A stretch of 64,000 nt of DNA from Epiperipatus broadwayi (Eukaryota; Onychophora; Udeonychophora; Euonychophora; Peripatidae). Shown here in pieces: positions 1-11,469 of the stretch (the first letter of the stretch is position 1; every line of letters begins with the position of its first letter). Below the pieces are notes generated by a model, which was not told where the DNA came from, did no database searches, and saw only the letters and a list, made by a program, of their open reading frames with translations. The position numbers and the translations under genes are program-made. The DNA lies in NCBI GenBank assembly GCA_028023455.1, contig JAQFVV010006645.1, positions 434,001 through 498,000 on the forward strand. The letters run 5' to 3'.

Positions 1-738
1 AGGTCAACCAGTAAAAATAGCAATAATAATACTAAAGAGGACATCTAAGAGCAAGAATAATATGAAAGAGGACATCTAATAGCAAGAATAATACTAAAGA
101 GGACATCCAATAGCAAGAATAATATGAAAGAGGACATCTAGTAGCAAGAATAATATGAAAGAGGACATCTAATAGCAAGAGCAATATGAAAGAGGACATC
201 TAGTAGCAAGAATAATATGAAAGAGGGCATCTAATAGCAAGAATAATACGAAAGAGGACATCTAATAGCAAGAATAATATGAAAGAGGACATCTAATAGC
301 AAGAATAATATGAAAGAGGACATCTAGTAGCAAGAATAATACAAAAGAGGACATCTAGTAGCAAGAATAATATGAAAGAGGACATCTAATAGCAAGAATA
401 ATATGAAAGAGGACATCTAGTAGCAAGAATAATATGAAAGAGGACATCTAGTAGCAAGAATAATATGAAAGAGGACATCTAATAGCAAGAACAATACGAA
501 AGAGGACATCTAATAGCAAGAATAATACTAAAGAGGTCAACCAGTAAAAATAGCAATAATAATACTAAAGAGGACATCTAAGAGCAAGAATAATATGAAA
601 GAGGACATCTAAGAGCAAGAATAATATGAAAGAGGACATCTAATAGCAAGAATAGTACGAAAGAGGACATCTAATAGCAAGAATAACATGCAAGAGGACA
701 TCTAATAGCAAGAATAATACTAAAGAGGACATCTAAGG
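1..738. repeat. 31-bp minisatellite array with longer-period variant
   Basis: About 23 head-to-tail copies of a 31-bp unit (core AAGAGGACATCTAATAGCAA) run from the window edge to about 738. Copies differ by single substitutions such as TATG/TACT/TACG and AAT/AGT. A distinct variant beginning AGGTCAACCAGTAAAAATAG occurs at position 1 and again at 534, so a 533-bp (about 17-unit) higher-order period is superimposed on the simple one. No open reading frame of note crosses it. The array continues off the left edge, so its true length is unknown. Confidence 0.95.
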
Positions 739-750
739 CCAACAAATATA

Positions 751-1425
751 TATGACATTAACTTAAAAAATGATTTAAAGCAAAACTGCAAACATTAGCA
801 CAAAAAAAAAATAATTTGTCTAAAAGACCAATAAATGTTAAATAGGTACTGTTAAAAAATATATATATAAGACATTCACTTAAAAATTGATTTAAAGCAA
901 AACTGCAAAAATTAGCAAAAAAAAAATAATTTGTCTAAAAGACCAAAAAATGTTAAATAGGTACTGTCAAATATATATATAAGACATTCACTTAAAAATT
1001 GATTTAAAGCAAAACTGCAAAAATTAGCACAAAAAAAAAATTTGTCTAAAAGACCAAAAAATGTTAAATAGGTACTGTCAAAAATATATATATAAGACAT
1101 TCACTTAAAAATTGATTTAAAGCAAAACTGCAAAAATTAGCACAAAAAAAAAAAATTTGTCTAAAAGACCAAAAAATGTTAAATAGGTACTGTCAAATAT
1201 ATATATAAGACATTCACTTAAAAATTGATTTAAAGCAAAACTGCAAAAATTAGCACACAAAAAAAAAATTCTCTAAAAGACCAAAAAATGTTAAATAGGT
1301 ACTGTCAAAAATATATATATATAAGACATTCACTTAAAAATTGATTTAAAGCAAAAATTAGCACAAAAAAAAAAAAGAATTCTCTAAAAGACCAAAAAAT
1401 GTTAAATAGGTACTGTCAAATATAT
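751..1425. repeat. Tandem array of ~113-bp units
   Basis: Six copies of a unit of about 112-116 bp follow the 31-bp array directly. Each contains GACATTCACTTAAAAATTG, a poly-A run, and AAATAGGTACTGTCAAA. Copies start near 755, 871, 983, 1095, 1209 and 1325. The first copy is the most divergent and the last has a short deletion. Length differences come mainly from the A and TA runs. The short minus-strand open frame over it is an artefact of the repeat. Confidence 0.93.
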
Positions 1426-1464
1426 ATGCTTTTGCTTAGCTTGTCATTCCTCAGCAAAAAAAAA

Positions 1465-1925
1465 ATTAATTACACGCGCCAAAAAAGTACATAAATTAAT
1501 AGTAATTTACTAAAATTATTATAAATTCAAATTGACTACAAAATAATTGACAAAAAATTTATAAAATTTTTTTATAATTTTAAAATTAAAGACAAAAAAA
1601 AAACACTTTTTCCGATATAGTGTGAATCTATTATACAGCGGAAATGGCGGACGTAAAAAAAAAAAAGCCATCTCATAGGAAAAAAAAAAACGGACGGCGC
1701 CATGTTTGTAGTTACTCGGAAAAAGCAAAATAATTACATGCGCCAAAAAAAAAAATACATAAATTAATAGTAATTTACTAAAAATATTATAAATTCAAAT
1801 TGAATACAAAATAATTGCAAAAAAAATTATAAAAAATATTTGTAATTTTAAAATTAGAGACAATAAAAAACACTTTTCCCGATATAGTGCGAATCTGCCA
1901 TACCGTGAAAATGGCGGACATAAAA
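1465..1925. repeat. Two-copy tandem duplication, ~264-bp period
   Basis: Two copies start at about 1465 and 1729. Each goes from an ACGCGCC/ATGCGCC box through an AT-rich middle to a GATATAGTG-containing segment ending in AATGGCGGAC. The TACACGCGCC and TACATGCGCC boxes lie at 1471 and 1735. Divergence is moderate, with small indels in the A runs. The open frame at 1519-1746 (minus) crosses the copy junction and is not considered real. Confidence 0.85.
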
Positions 1926-2560
1926 CGTCCTAATTAAATCGTATTACATAAAATTATGAAATTAAAAGTGTAGTCTTTTTTTAATGAAAATAAGGATAAC
2001 TTATAAGAAAAAATGGAAAAAAGACGACCCAAAAGAAACAAAATAAAAAATAACCGAAAAAGTAGTACATAAAATTATGAAATTTACAAATTAAAAAATA
2101 ACCTGTAATGGCGATATATGTCTTAAAAGCTACTATATTTAATTATTAAGAAACAAAATGAAAATTACTTACAAATAATGACGGTGGAAATTACTATAAT
2201 ATCATCCAATCGACAGTTAAAAATTCACTCTATTTAGTAATATGTCCATATTAGATATGAAATATATGAAAATATGATCTAAAAAATCACTGGGCTCACG
2301 TCGATATCAAAACCGCAAAAGACAGAGAAATGACAAAATTTCCCATAGGTCTCTCGACTTTTTAAATCTCGCGAGACACCTCGATCAAAAAATCAGTATT
2401 CCCAAGGATTAGTCTTGCCAGTGTCTTTGTTGCCATGACATCATTTATCTAATCTTCGATGAAATCTTACCGGCAAAAAACATGCTAAGTGTAAAACGTC
2501 ATAGCTCATAAAATCTAAAACTACCATAAAAAGTAAATGCGTATGTTCGTTTTAATAAAG
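1905..2560. promoter_or_regulatory. CpG-containing promoter-like patch
   Basis: This segment has clearly more CpG than its surroundings. It contains the palindrome TCTCGCGAGA at 2367-2376, a motif known from some animal housekeeping promoters. AAATGGCGGAC, resembling the YY1 core, occurs just upstream at about 1643 and 1910. No adjacent first exon or TATA box could be identified, and the two ATGGCGGAC boxes sit inside a duplicated repeat, so promoter function is only a possibility. Confidence 0.25.
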
Positions 2561-2658
2561 ATATATACATAAGATATATTTTTGTATAATGTATATGTCA
2601 GCCACCTTTAGTTAAGATTTTTTTTCTGAATTCGGATTATGCTATTGAATCATTTATT

Positions 2659-2773
2659 GAGTAACCATTAGGTGAAGACCCCTTTGAGTAACCGTTAGGT
2701 GAAGCCCTTGTTTTTTTAGTGATCGTTTTTAGTGAAGACCCCCTTAGTAACCGTTTAGGTGAAGACTCCTTAC
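2659..2773. repeat. Short tandem array, ~27-32-bp units
   Basis: Four imperfect copies of a unit like GAGTAACCGTTAGGTGAAG followed by ACCCC(T). They are of unequal length and the third copy is degenerate. The array sits about 630 bp before the Gag-like remnant and may belong to the untranslated leader or LTR of that retroelement. Confidence 0.75.
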
Positions 2774-2779
2774 ACTTTA

Positions 2780-3403
2780 GAGTTGCTGAGTACCCTGAAA
2801 TAATAGGTCTATGTCTGCAACCATTGCTTCCTTGTCATATTTGCGACCAGCATTTACTAGCCCGAAATAATAGGAGTATGCGGTCTGCAATATGACATCT
2901 GTCTAATAAAATCATGTACATGATAATAAAAGAAATGTTTGTATAGGTATATCTGTTTGTATATTTATATGTAGTCATATATATGCTTATTTAGTGAAGT
3001 ACATATTCATATATTTGGGTGTATATGGTATACACTTCATTATAGTTCGGTAAACCCGTTTTTATATAAATATTTTTTAAACAGTTTTTGATCTCAATGC
3101 GTGATTCTGTAAAATTGCTTGATAATTGTTAATCTATTTCGGGTTGCGACCAAAATGGTAGTTGGTTTCGATCCCAGGTTCATAATTCGGAATGGCGGTT
3201 ATCATGGGATTTTTTTTTGTTGTATTTTTTTTGTTTTGTTAATCGTACTTTGGCTGTTTGAATTTTTTTTGTGTGTCATGACCAAAATGGTAGCGTGGTT
3301 TCGAACCCAGGTCATGACATGTTACCTTACTGTGTTGTATACGTCTTAGACTTAATATTGTCATTTAAAATACAATTTACTTATTCATGCAGAGTAGGCA
3401 AAA
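2780..3403 (+). other. Possible leader or LTR of the 3.4-kb retroelement
   Basis: Non-coding. An AATAAAATCATG polyadenylation-like site lies at about 2905, and two related boxes ACCAAAATGGTAG...TTTCGA(A/T)CCCAGGT lie at about 3150 and 3281. These boxes resemble a tRNA T-arm/B-box and could derive from a primer-binding region or a tRNA-like SINE. LTR ends were not found, so this is a positional suggestion. Confidence 0.25.
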
Positions 3404-4190
3404 ATGGAGGAACAGAAGAGAGGTGAAGTTTATAGGTCAATATATACTCATAATAATCAAGAGTATAACTTGGTAGATCTCATCAAAGAAATGAGACGAA
3501 AATGAAATGATGATGAACATGTTCCAAGAATTCATGAATATTACATCGCAAAGATTGAACCGTTTGGAGGCACATATGGAACTCCATCAAGAACAGAGTA
3601 TTGTAACAGAAGCATCACCAGAAGATGATACTCAAAATCAAGATGACACTGATATGAAATTCTCGAGGGATTATGAAACAGGCGAAGCCACTCACCAAAT
3701 GATCAACAGCTGCTGAACCAAATCCAGGTGCAACAAGGCAGTGAAATCTTTACTGCGACAGTAATCAATACTATAACTCCAGTGGCAAAGATTAGCAATA
3801 TAAAATGTTTTAGAGAAGAACCGGGTGGGAACCCTAGACACCACCTTGATAGCTTGAAAATCTGTCTCCAAGTCCAGAACATAACTGAACAAGAAAAGGC
3901 AAGGGAAAAATTAAGACGTACAGCTCGGCATCGCAAGAATCAAAACCGGCAATATAAATGCAGGAAAGGAAACCAAGTGTGGCTAAGATACCTTGGGCCA
4001 AATAGTAAAAGGTGGAGGAAAGTAAAAAAGTTTTTTTCCAATATATAAAGGCTCTCACGCATTAAAAAAGAAGTGTGGAATAAGTGTTTTGTTTTGGAAA
4101 AATAATCTTGGCCTAAAAAGAGAGTATAATATTAGAAACAGAAATTTAAAACCTTATGTACCACCGGACCCTGGAAAATTTAGAAGTTAA
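3404..4190 (+). pseudogene. LTR-retrotransposon remnant: Gag-like start joined to integrase-tail-like end
   Basis: Three overlapping frames appear to make one decayed polyprotein. A 33-codon frame starts at 3404 (MEEQKRGEVYRS), shifts near 3500 into the frame of 3507-3716, and shifts back into 3728-4048. The first part, to about 3897, is like retrotransposon Gag: a polar N-terminus with a helical stretch, then KCFREEPGGNPRHHLDSL. From about 3900 the character changes to a basic ARHRKNQNRQY...KGNQVWLRYLGP segment, which resembles the chromodomain-free C-terminal tail of Ty3/Gypsy or Bel/Pao integrases. After another shift it ends with NLKPYVPPDPG just before the stop at 4188-4190. Protease, reverse transcriptase, RNase H and the integrase core are missing between the halves, so a large internal deletion is inferred. 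Family assignment rests on motif resemblance only. Confidence 0.6.
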
Positions 4191-6455
4191 AAAGATAAAT
4201 AGAACTTGTTAGACTAAAAACAACACAGACTCGATTTAAGATATAGGAGATTGAATTATGGATAAACTATTAGTAACAAATTAAATATTACAACAAATAA
4301 AGAGTAAGCTTGAACTCACCTGTCACAAAATTTTTACCTCTGACCTGAAGCAACAGCATTTTTTTAACATTTTTTTTTGCTCACTAACTATTGGGAAATG
4401 AAGCAATGGATCTCAAGTCCGATCCATGCTTCACAACCTCCTATAAACTTAATTAGTATTGTAGGCCTGAATTAAGTTTGTAGCCCAATATCAGCAGGGT
4501 TTTGCATTACAGCTAAAATTAATTATGTTTATTAAATTTGTATTACATTTAACTATTTCGTGTTAAATAAATTCCATTCAAAGATTAAATTTCTGCTAAT
4601 AAAAATTGCTTGTAAAATCTATTAGTCAAACATATATATATGTCAAGCGTATATATATGAGTTAATGCAAAATTCTGCTGAAATAAAATGCTTATATTAT
4701 TAAAAGAAATAAGAATATATTTTTCTTTTTAAATCTTGTTAAAATATTTAGTATAATTTGATTTTGAGATAAGCCCGCCAACATTTTCTAAAAGAATGTA
4801 TATTTTTAATTAATTAGCCCATTCAAGGCAAATTAAAGATGGCCTTCTCTTTCTTTTTTAATTAATAAAATTCAAAGTTTAAAGAAAGAAATTTAGAATA
4901 AAAAAGTAAGTTATTTTTAGAAAATGTTACCTTGAAACAAAGGAGCATGGGGGCTTATTAAGATCTAAGATCATACAAACAATAGAAGGTAGCTGACAAA
5001 GAGGGTATACATAGAAGTGAGAACAAAAGACTTGATGATTCAGAGTTTTTTTGGCTGGCATTCAGATTTCTCTTTGGAGAACTCTTTCAGATTTTTCTTG
5101 TGGAGATTTTATTCCAAAAAGTTAGACAACTGTTGTCTTCAAAATTATGGAGAAGTTTGAACATGCTCAAGCTAAAAGTCATATAAATTTGATGGATTCT
5201 ACTATGCTTGGCTAGGCAAATAAATAGCTTTGCCTATCGCTGAGGTTCCTAAATGCCATCAAAATGCCTTAAGTATCCACTCAATAGTCATCTGAACTCC
5301 GTGCCATGTCTGTAGGACTTTTCATGAAACCATGCTACATATTTCCATTTTCATTGTCCGGACAAATACCTATTGACGGTTGGATCAACCCACGACGATG
5401 CCGAACAGGAGCAAGGAACCAGGACGGTAATCATATCCTTCCTCCATTGAACTATTTACTTTCTACCCTTTTGTTCATACCTTTCTTAATTGAATTATAT
5501 TATGAATTATTTTATTTAATGATATTTGTAATGTAACTATTTTATTAGACTAGTCTTAAATATATATATATATATGTGTGATCATCTATCTATATTTAAC
5601 CTTTTTTCCTTCGCTATTCTTCATTACTAACATGTGTAAATATTTTGTATTCCATTGCGGTTAAGATTAAAAGTTAATTTTTTTCATTTAAAATCTCTTT
5701 CCAATTTTATTTATGTTTCTAAATTCCATACGAGTAAGTTTCCTTTGTTTGCCAACTTGATCTCCTCAATAACGCCTCTTTTGTCTGCCAGTAGCTTATT
5801 ACGTATATATGATTTGGCTATATATGTTTTAAATAATTTTTAAACTGTCTGTTTTTAATGCAAAGCAATTAGAAAATGCTTTGCGAAAGATTTTTACTAT
5901 TGTACTTTATCGAGGAGATTCAAGTTGCCAATTTTATTAAAATTGGAAAGAAAAGACGTAGACCGCAAAAATATTATATTGTTTAATCTGTTTTTAGTGT
6001 CTAATTAGTTTTTCATTAATTTAGGGGAATAGCGGAGGCCATTAAAAACATTCTTAATATTTTAAAGTCATTAATTAAACATATTATTTAACTATCAAAA
6101 GCTTGAGTTTCCTAATTTTATTATAATGCTTTATTTTACTTTTCCAATGATCCAGGCATGCAAAACACATGTTTCTTAGTACTTTTATTGCACATTTAAC
6201 TATTTAGCTCCATAGGTGTTCCTGTCCATGTCTCTACCTCTGTTGCTAAGCTTTGTGGCCGGTGAGAAAATAATTTATGTGTGTCTCAGATAATGTTGTT
6301 TGTTCGTAATTAGCCTCGAGAATAGGCAAATAGGGCAGAGGTCATAGTATTCTTGATTTAATATCTCGCGTATGGATGGCCTCGAGGTACTTTTGCCTAG
6401 TATTCGAACTGGGTTAAACCAACATACATCATCTGACTGTCACAATATATATATG
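4191..6455. other. AT-rich, no assignable gene
   Basis: Only short chance frames, e.g. 5306-5536. A slightly GC-richer patch at 5300-5430 (Pro/Arg codons in one frame) and another with Xho-like CCTCGAG boxes at 6315-6400 are probably old repeat fragments, but match no family I recognise. Confidence 0.5.
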
Positions 6456-6458
6456 GAT

Positions 6459-6605
6459 ATAGTAATCTGGACCAAATGATGATTGCTGGTTTAGCATGAA
6501 ATACATATATTGGTGATTATTTATCTTTTCAACATGGGTATGATCAGGTAGGTCAGCAATATGAGATAGCATGGGAGAGTGTGAAAGTCTGAGTTTGAAT
6601 CCCTT
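6459..6605 (+). repeat. Interspersed repeat family S2, copy 1
   Basis: It shares the ordered blocks TCTGGACCAAATGATGATTG, GAAATACATATATTGGTGAT and TTATCTTTTCAACATG with copies at 23,291-23,455 (same strand) and 47,425-47,580 (opposite strand). The 3' part has GAGTTTGAATCCCTT, close to a pol III B box, so a tRNA-like SINE origin is likely. A TA microsatellite follows. Confidence 0.75.
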
Positions 6606-6610
6606 ATATA

Positions 6611-6614
6611 TTAC

Positions 6615-6653
<39 letters not shown>
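6611..6653. repeat. (TA)n microsatellite
   Basis: A run of about 20 TA dinucleotides directly after SINE family S2 copy 1. It could be the simple-sequence 3' tail of that element. Confidence 0.95.
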
Positions 6654-6656
<3 letters not shown>

Positions 6657-8090
6657 GGTGTGTGTAAGCCTGTACAGGGTATTAACTTAAATGCTAAGAA
6701 ATTTTCAGTTATGCCTTTTGTGAATAACTATATTAAAATCTGCATCTCAAACAGCCAGTTTAAAAAACATATCTATTTGAACTGTGCACTGCAATGATAT
6801 TAAATATTGAAACACGGTGTTATTCAAACAAAGAGCATGGAAGTATATGTTTCAATATTTAATATTATTGCAATTATGGTTTAAAGAGATAACTTATTTG
6901 AACTGGTTGTTTGAATATAATTATTCACAGAAAGCATAGCAGAAAATTTCTTTATATTTGAGGTGATTTGATATTCATTTCAGATAGCTATATGTACTAG
7001 AATTGGTTTTTATATGAGTATTGTTTCAATTATAAGTTTTTATATCGTTTCTGTAGTCATTTCATTCTCTTTTTATTTTCTTTACCTCTTTTTTTTTGTT
7101 TGCATTCCAATAACTTTTCAATATAGGGGTCAATCATCATAAATCTTTTAAATATAGCTTATCTCCTTGCACTAAATGTGTTAATGGAATTGTATATTTT
7201 TGTAAAACCATTTTCATTTGTAATTATATGCACAACAATACTGATTCTAATCTTTTCTTTTTTTTTTTTTTTTTTTGCTGCATTCACATATATAAAGTCT
7301 ACCTTTTTTTGTTCTTTTATTTTTATTTTTTCTAGAATTATACTAGTCATACTCATTTACAAGCCCTTGATAATGACACTGATGATGATGAGTAAAAAAT
7401 TTAGTAATGTTAATTGGTTGTTTATCATATTTTTAATTTTAGTGTTGAATGAGATGGACTAACAAGTATAAATTCAGTTATAAAAATTAAAATATATATA
7501 AATAAATATTTTTAAACATAAAAAAAAATAATTGCATAAAATATTTTTCTGAGTTCATTGTAAATTCCACATGAGCAAAACATTTATTAATTTTATTTAG
7601 AATATTGATTTATCATTATTCAATCAATATATGTATGTATTAATTCTTAAAGAGATGAATGTAAAATTTTTTAAAAAAAGAATATCCAAGCAATAATCTT
7701 AGGCCATTATTTACAGTCCTATATTTGGAATTGCTATGCAAGCTTTAATATTTAAGCTATAGCATAAAAATAATAAAGTAAAAATTATTAGATATCAGAT
7801 ATTGCATCCTGATTAGTTCAGCTGTAATTTCTAATTAATTCCAAATGAAAGTCCAAAACAATTATAAAATATAAATATGAACGCTTCAATCATTTTCGTG
7901 TATATCATGATTTATTTTCTAACGGTTTCTAAATTTTTCAATGTACAAACAAAATTATTATGCGGTGATACAGTGAACAATATAATCATGTGCACAATTT
8001 TGCGAATCTATAACTTTGTACGCATATCTAATACAATTTCAATTTAGATGTAACCAGTATTTTTATCTACTTAGTTGGATTCATATTTTA
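6654..8090. other. AT-rich, no assignable gene
   Basis: Low-complexity DNA. TTTCAATATTTAATATTATTG near 6850 and a related inverted version near 6800 suggest a small decayed hairpin. The frame at 7178-7462 is hydrophobic because of T-rich codons and looks like chance. Confidence 0.5.
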
Positions 8091-8243
8091 AATTTACATC
8101 ATTTATATGACTTTATTCTACTTTTTTTTCATTTTTATCTCTTTATCTATCGCTATATCTATTTATCATTTACATCATTTATATGACTTTATTCTACTTT
8201 TTTCTCATTTTTATCTCTTTACCTATCGGTATATCTATTTATC
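8091..8243. repeat. Two-copy tandem duplication, 76-bp period
   Basis: TTTACATCATTTATATGACT and the following T/C-rich sequence repeat at 8094 and 8170 with few differences, which indicates a recent local duplication. The apparent 70-residue frame here is an artefact of the duplication. Confidence 0.9.
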
Positions 8244-9664
8244 AATCTATTCTCAATTTATTGCAATTTTTTCTCTTTTTTTTTTTTTTCATGCATTTAA
8301 ATTTAAAATTTTAATTTAAGGCTCTCAACTTATAAATATTTGACATTTTATTATTAAAATTAATCTATACTTTAAAAATGAAAAAAAAGTGCCTCAAATA
8401 ATATTCTTTTAAATAATATTTTTCTTCATTTTCTTAAAATTGTATAGACTATGATTGTATGTATAAATGTTTTAAAAGAAGCAAGTTAAAAACTTTAGTG
8501 TTGGTGAAGTTATACATCAAATAGCTAAATAATAAAGAAGTACCAGATGATTGAAAAAATATAATAAATATATTGGTGTTTATGAAAAGTGAAGATATAT
8601 ATATATTATAGAGTATCAATTTTTTTAACAATTTTGCACAGAATTGAACTTAAATAAACGATTAAAAAAATAAATATAATAGCGATCATAGTAGATTACA
8701 TCCAAATATTAAAAAGAACTCAAAAGAAGCAATAAGTATGTTTTGCTAGTATAGTTTAGATTTGTAGATTACAAAAAAAAAGCGGGGGTGCTTTTTTTTA
8801 AACATTCAGCTGTGATAAAGCTTTAGAACAAGATATAGTCTCTATTATCAAATTTCTGAAAAATATTTATTAAAATGCAATAACTGATTACATTACATGG
8901 TAATACTAAGATCAATGTAGATAAGAGGATGCAATAGGGTGATTCCATTTCTCCAAAACTTTTTATGCAGTTTTTTTTTTTTTGTAAATTAAAATGGGAA
9001 GATAAGACAATAAAAAATAAATGAAAATTAATTATCTCAATTTTTCAAATGATGTTTCAAATGTTATCTGATGAAAGTAAAAAAATAGGAGCAAAATAAA
9101 TGCCAAAAAATAATAATGCAATGTTCAAAGATTTTTTACAAAAAGAGTAAATAGAGATTGATAATATTTAATTTAAAAAAAGTTTATAACTATTAATTTT
9201 GTAGATTGACTGGCAACTTCTTTGTAAATTATTTCACAATAAAAGTATAAGAAGAATTTTTTTTTTAAATTAATAAATGAATATTATTTTCATTCCAGTT
9301 TTTATTATCAAATAAATGCAAAACCAGAAAAATAGCACTGCAAGCAGCTACAGGAGAATGAAGAAAAGTCAATGCAGAGCAATGTCATCACACACCCCAA
9401 TCTTTATTAAGATTAATTAAAAGATTAAATGTTTAAACGTTAATAATAATTAATATATTAGTGATCATTGATAATAACTTCGAACTACTAAATATAATTT
9501 AAAAATAAGTAACTTTTGATAATGTTTTAACACACAAAATAACCCAGATAATTCAAGTATAAAATATAGGATTTTTAAAAAAATATTAAATATTTCTATT
9601 ATACATTTAAAAATGTAAATATTTTTTAATGCTATCTGATTAGAATATATGTATAAAATTCTTT
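8244..9664. other. AT-rich, no assignable gene
   Basis: Homopolymer runs and short chance frames only. A moderately mixed patch at 9315-9405 has normal complexity but no recognisable coding signal. Confidence 0.5.
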
Positions 9665-9769
9665 TCTATATGTATGCTATTAGGTAATATATATATATAT
9701 ATAGCTTAATAAAACATTCTATATGTATGCTATTAGGTAATATATATATATATATAGCTTAATAAAACA
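9665..9769. repeat. Two-copy tandem duplication, 54-bp period
   Basis: TCTATATGTATGCTATTAGG, a TA run, then AGCTTAATAAAACA occurs twice in direct succession, nearly identical, so a recent duplication. Confidence 0.95.
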
Positions 9770-11319
9770 AACTAATGTATTACAATACTCACTGATTTTG
9801 TTGATAAAATGTGAATATAGTGCAATGGTCTGCCTACTATAAAACCATAAATTTACATTCAAGTGTTATTAATCATTTCCCTCTTTCATAAAGTATTAGA
9901 TGTCATTAAACTCACAGAATATAAAACTTAAATTGGATTAAATTTAAACCCAGTTTTCTCCACACCAAACAAAATTCTAACTGAACTAATTCTACTAAAG
10001 AAGAGATTTCAAATGATGTATATGGGAGAGATGAACAAAATAACCATATCAGAGATTGTTGGATTATTTATATAAATATTAATTAAGATAAAACAAGTCT
10101 GAAACCACAAAAAGTTATATTTTAGAAATTAAATAATAAATAATAATTTTAATAAGTTATTAATGTGACTTTAATGATGAAGCAAGTGGGGGAAATTAAC
10201 AGTAAAAGAAAATGATAGAATTAAAATTCTAAACAGAAATTTAAATGGTATAAAAATAAAGTTGATATAACTGAATAGATAAGTAAACTTTTATTAGTAT
10301 AAAATGCTAAGAAAACTATAATGATACTAGTTACAATATCATAGAGCTTCATGACTAGCTGATCTAAGTGAAAATAAAAATGGATAATGTAAATAGATAT
10401 GGAAAAAAAAGAACGAGTAGTGAGTGTTAAAGAAGCAAGAAGAGTGAAGTAAAAAGGAACAAAAAGTGGATAATTTTAATTTTTATTATAATTCTTATAA
10501 TGAAGATTAATTTAAAAATTAAAAATAATTACATTTTGAATTACAAGTATCAATCTAACCCAACCCACATCTTTGACATCATCCACTTTAGATAAATACA
10601 GTAATGATTATTACTAATCATTTACTAAATTAGAGATTGACTCCAACACAGATATAAACTTCAAAATTCAATTAAAGATTAGTATAGATTTTTTTTTTAA
10701 TTAAGCACACACACATAGAGTTATTCACATTTCTCTTTCCCACATGTAATATCTTTATAAATATATTAAATAATTGCTATACTAATCACACATTCTTTTA
10801 AATTCATACAAATAAAAATCTTTATTTATATAAATTTAGAAGTATATGTGGTAGTATTGGTTGCGCAATTTAGCTTAACAGGCTGTCATTCTATCGTAAT
10901 TGTAATCGCACGCAAGACGTTATAAAATAAATGCTTATTCTTATATTTATAAAGTTAAAAATAATATATACAAAAATATTTTGTAATAAGTGCTTTTATT
11001 TATTGTGCATTAAAAGGCCAGAAAATTTTTTTTCCAGCACAATTAAGGTTTTTATATTTAACTTAAATAGAAGCATGGGGTGTTCAAAAATTAATTTGAT
11101 TATTTATTTTTACAACAAGTGATTGAATTAATTAATTTCTGGATATCCCATAAGTTTTATTTTAGATTAAATTTTAAAATCCTAATTGTCATTGAAGAAA
11201 ACAATTATTTTTTAGCTTTATAGTGCTCAGCAAATAAAAGCATTTATTATTAAAATATTTTTATATATATTATTTAATTTAATACTTTTACAAGCAATGC
11301 AATAACTGTCCAATAAAAA
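9770..11319. other. AT-rich, no assignable gene
   Basis: Scattered A-rich plus-strand sequence with no frame over 63 residues. A small patch of normal composition at 10,855-10,920 (GGCTGTCATTCTATCG) is unassigned. Confidence 0.5.
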
Positions 11320-11409
11320 TTAGTGCAGCCACCTTGCAAACAAGCAGTTGTTTGCAGATGGTTGTTGCATGTTCGCCTCCTGGCCGATGCTATGACATAT
11401 GGAAAAAAA
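11320..11409 (+). repeat. tRNA-like SINE family S1, copy 1 (5'-truncated)
   Basis: It contains GCAGCCACCTTGCAAACAAG, a B-box-like GTTCGCCTCC, and the family-diagnostic GGCCGATGCTATGACATA, followed by an A run. It lacks most of the A-box half seen in the copies at 51,268 and 55,085. Non-autonomous, presumably mobilised by a LINE. Confidence 0.8.
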
Positions 11410-11469
11410 AATTATTTTATATAAATATTAGTATGTATTTCAACTAAATTTTCATTTGTAAAAATATAT

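Noticed and set aside
1-738. CRISPR-like array
   Set aside because: Units are contiguous 31-bp tandem copies with no unique spacers, in an animal-type genome.
7178-7462. 94-codon hydrophobic plus frame
   Set aside because: Runs of Phe and Ile from T-rich sequence; no motif.
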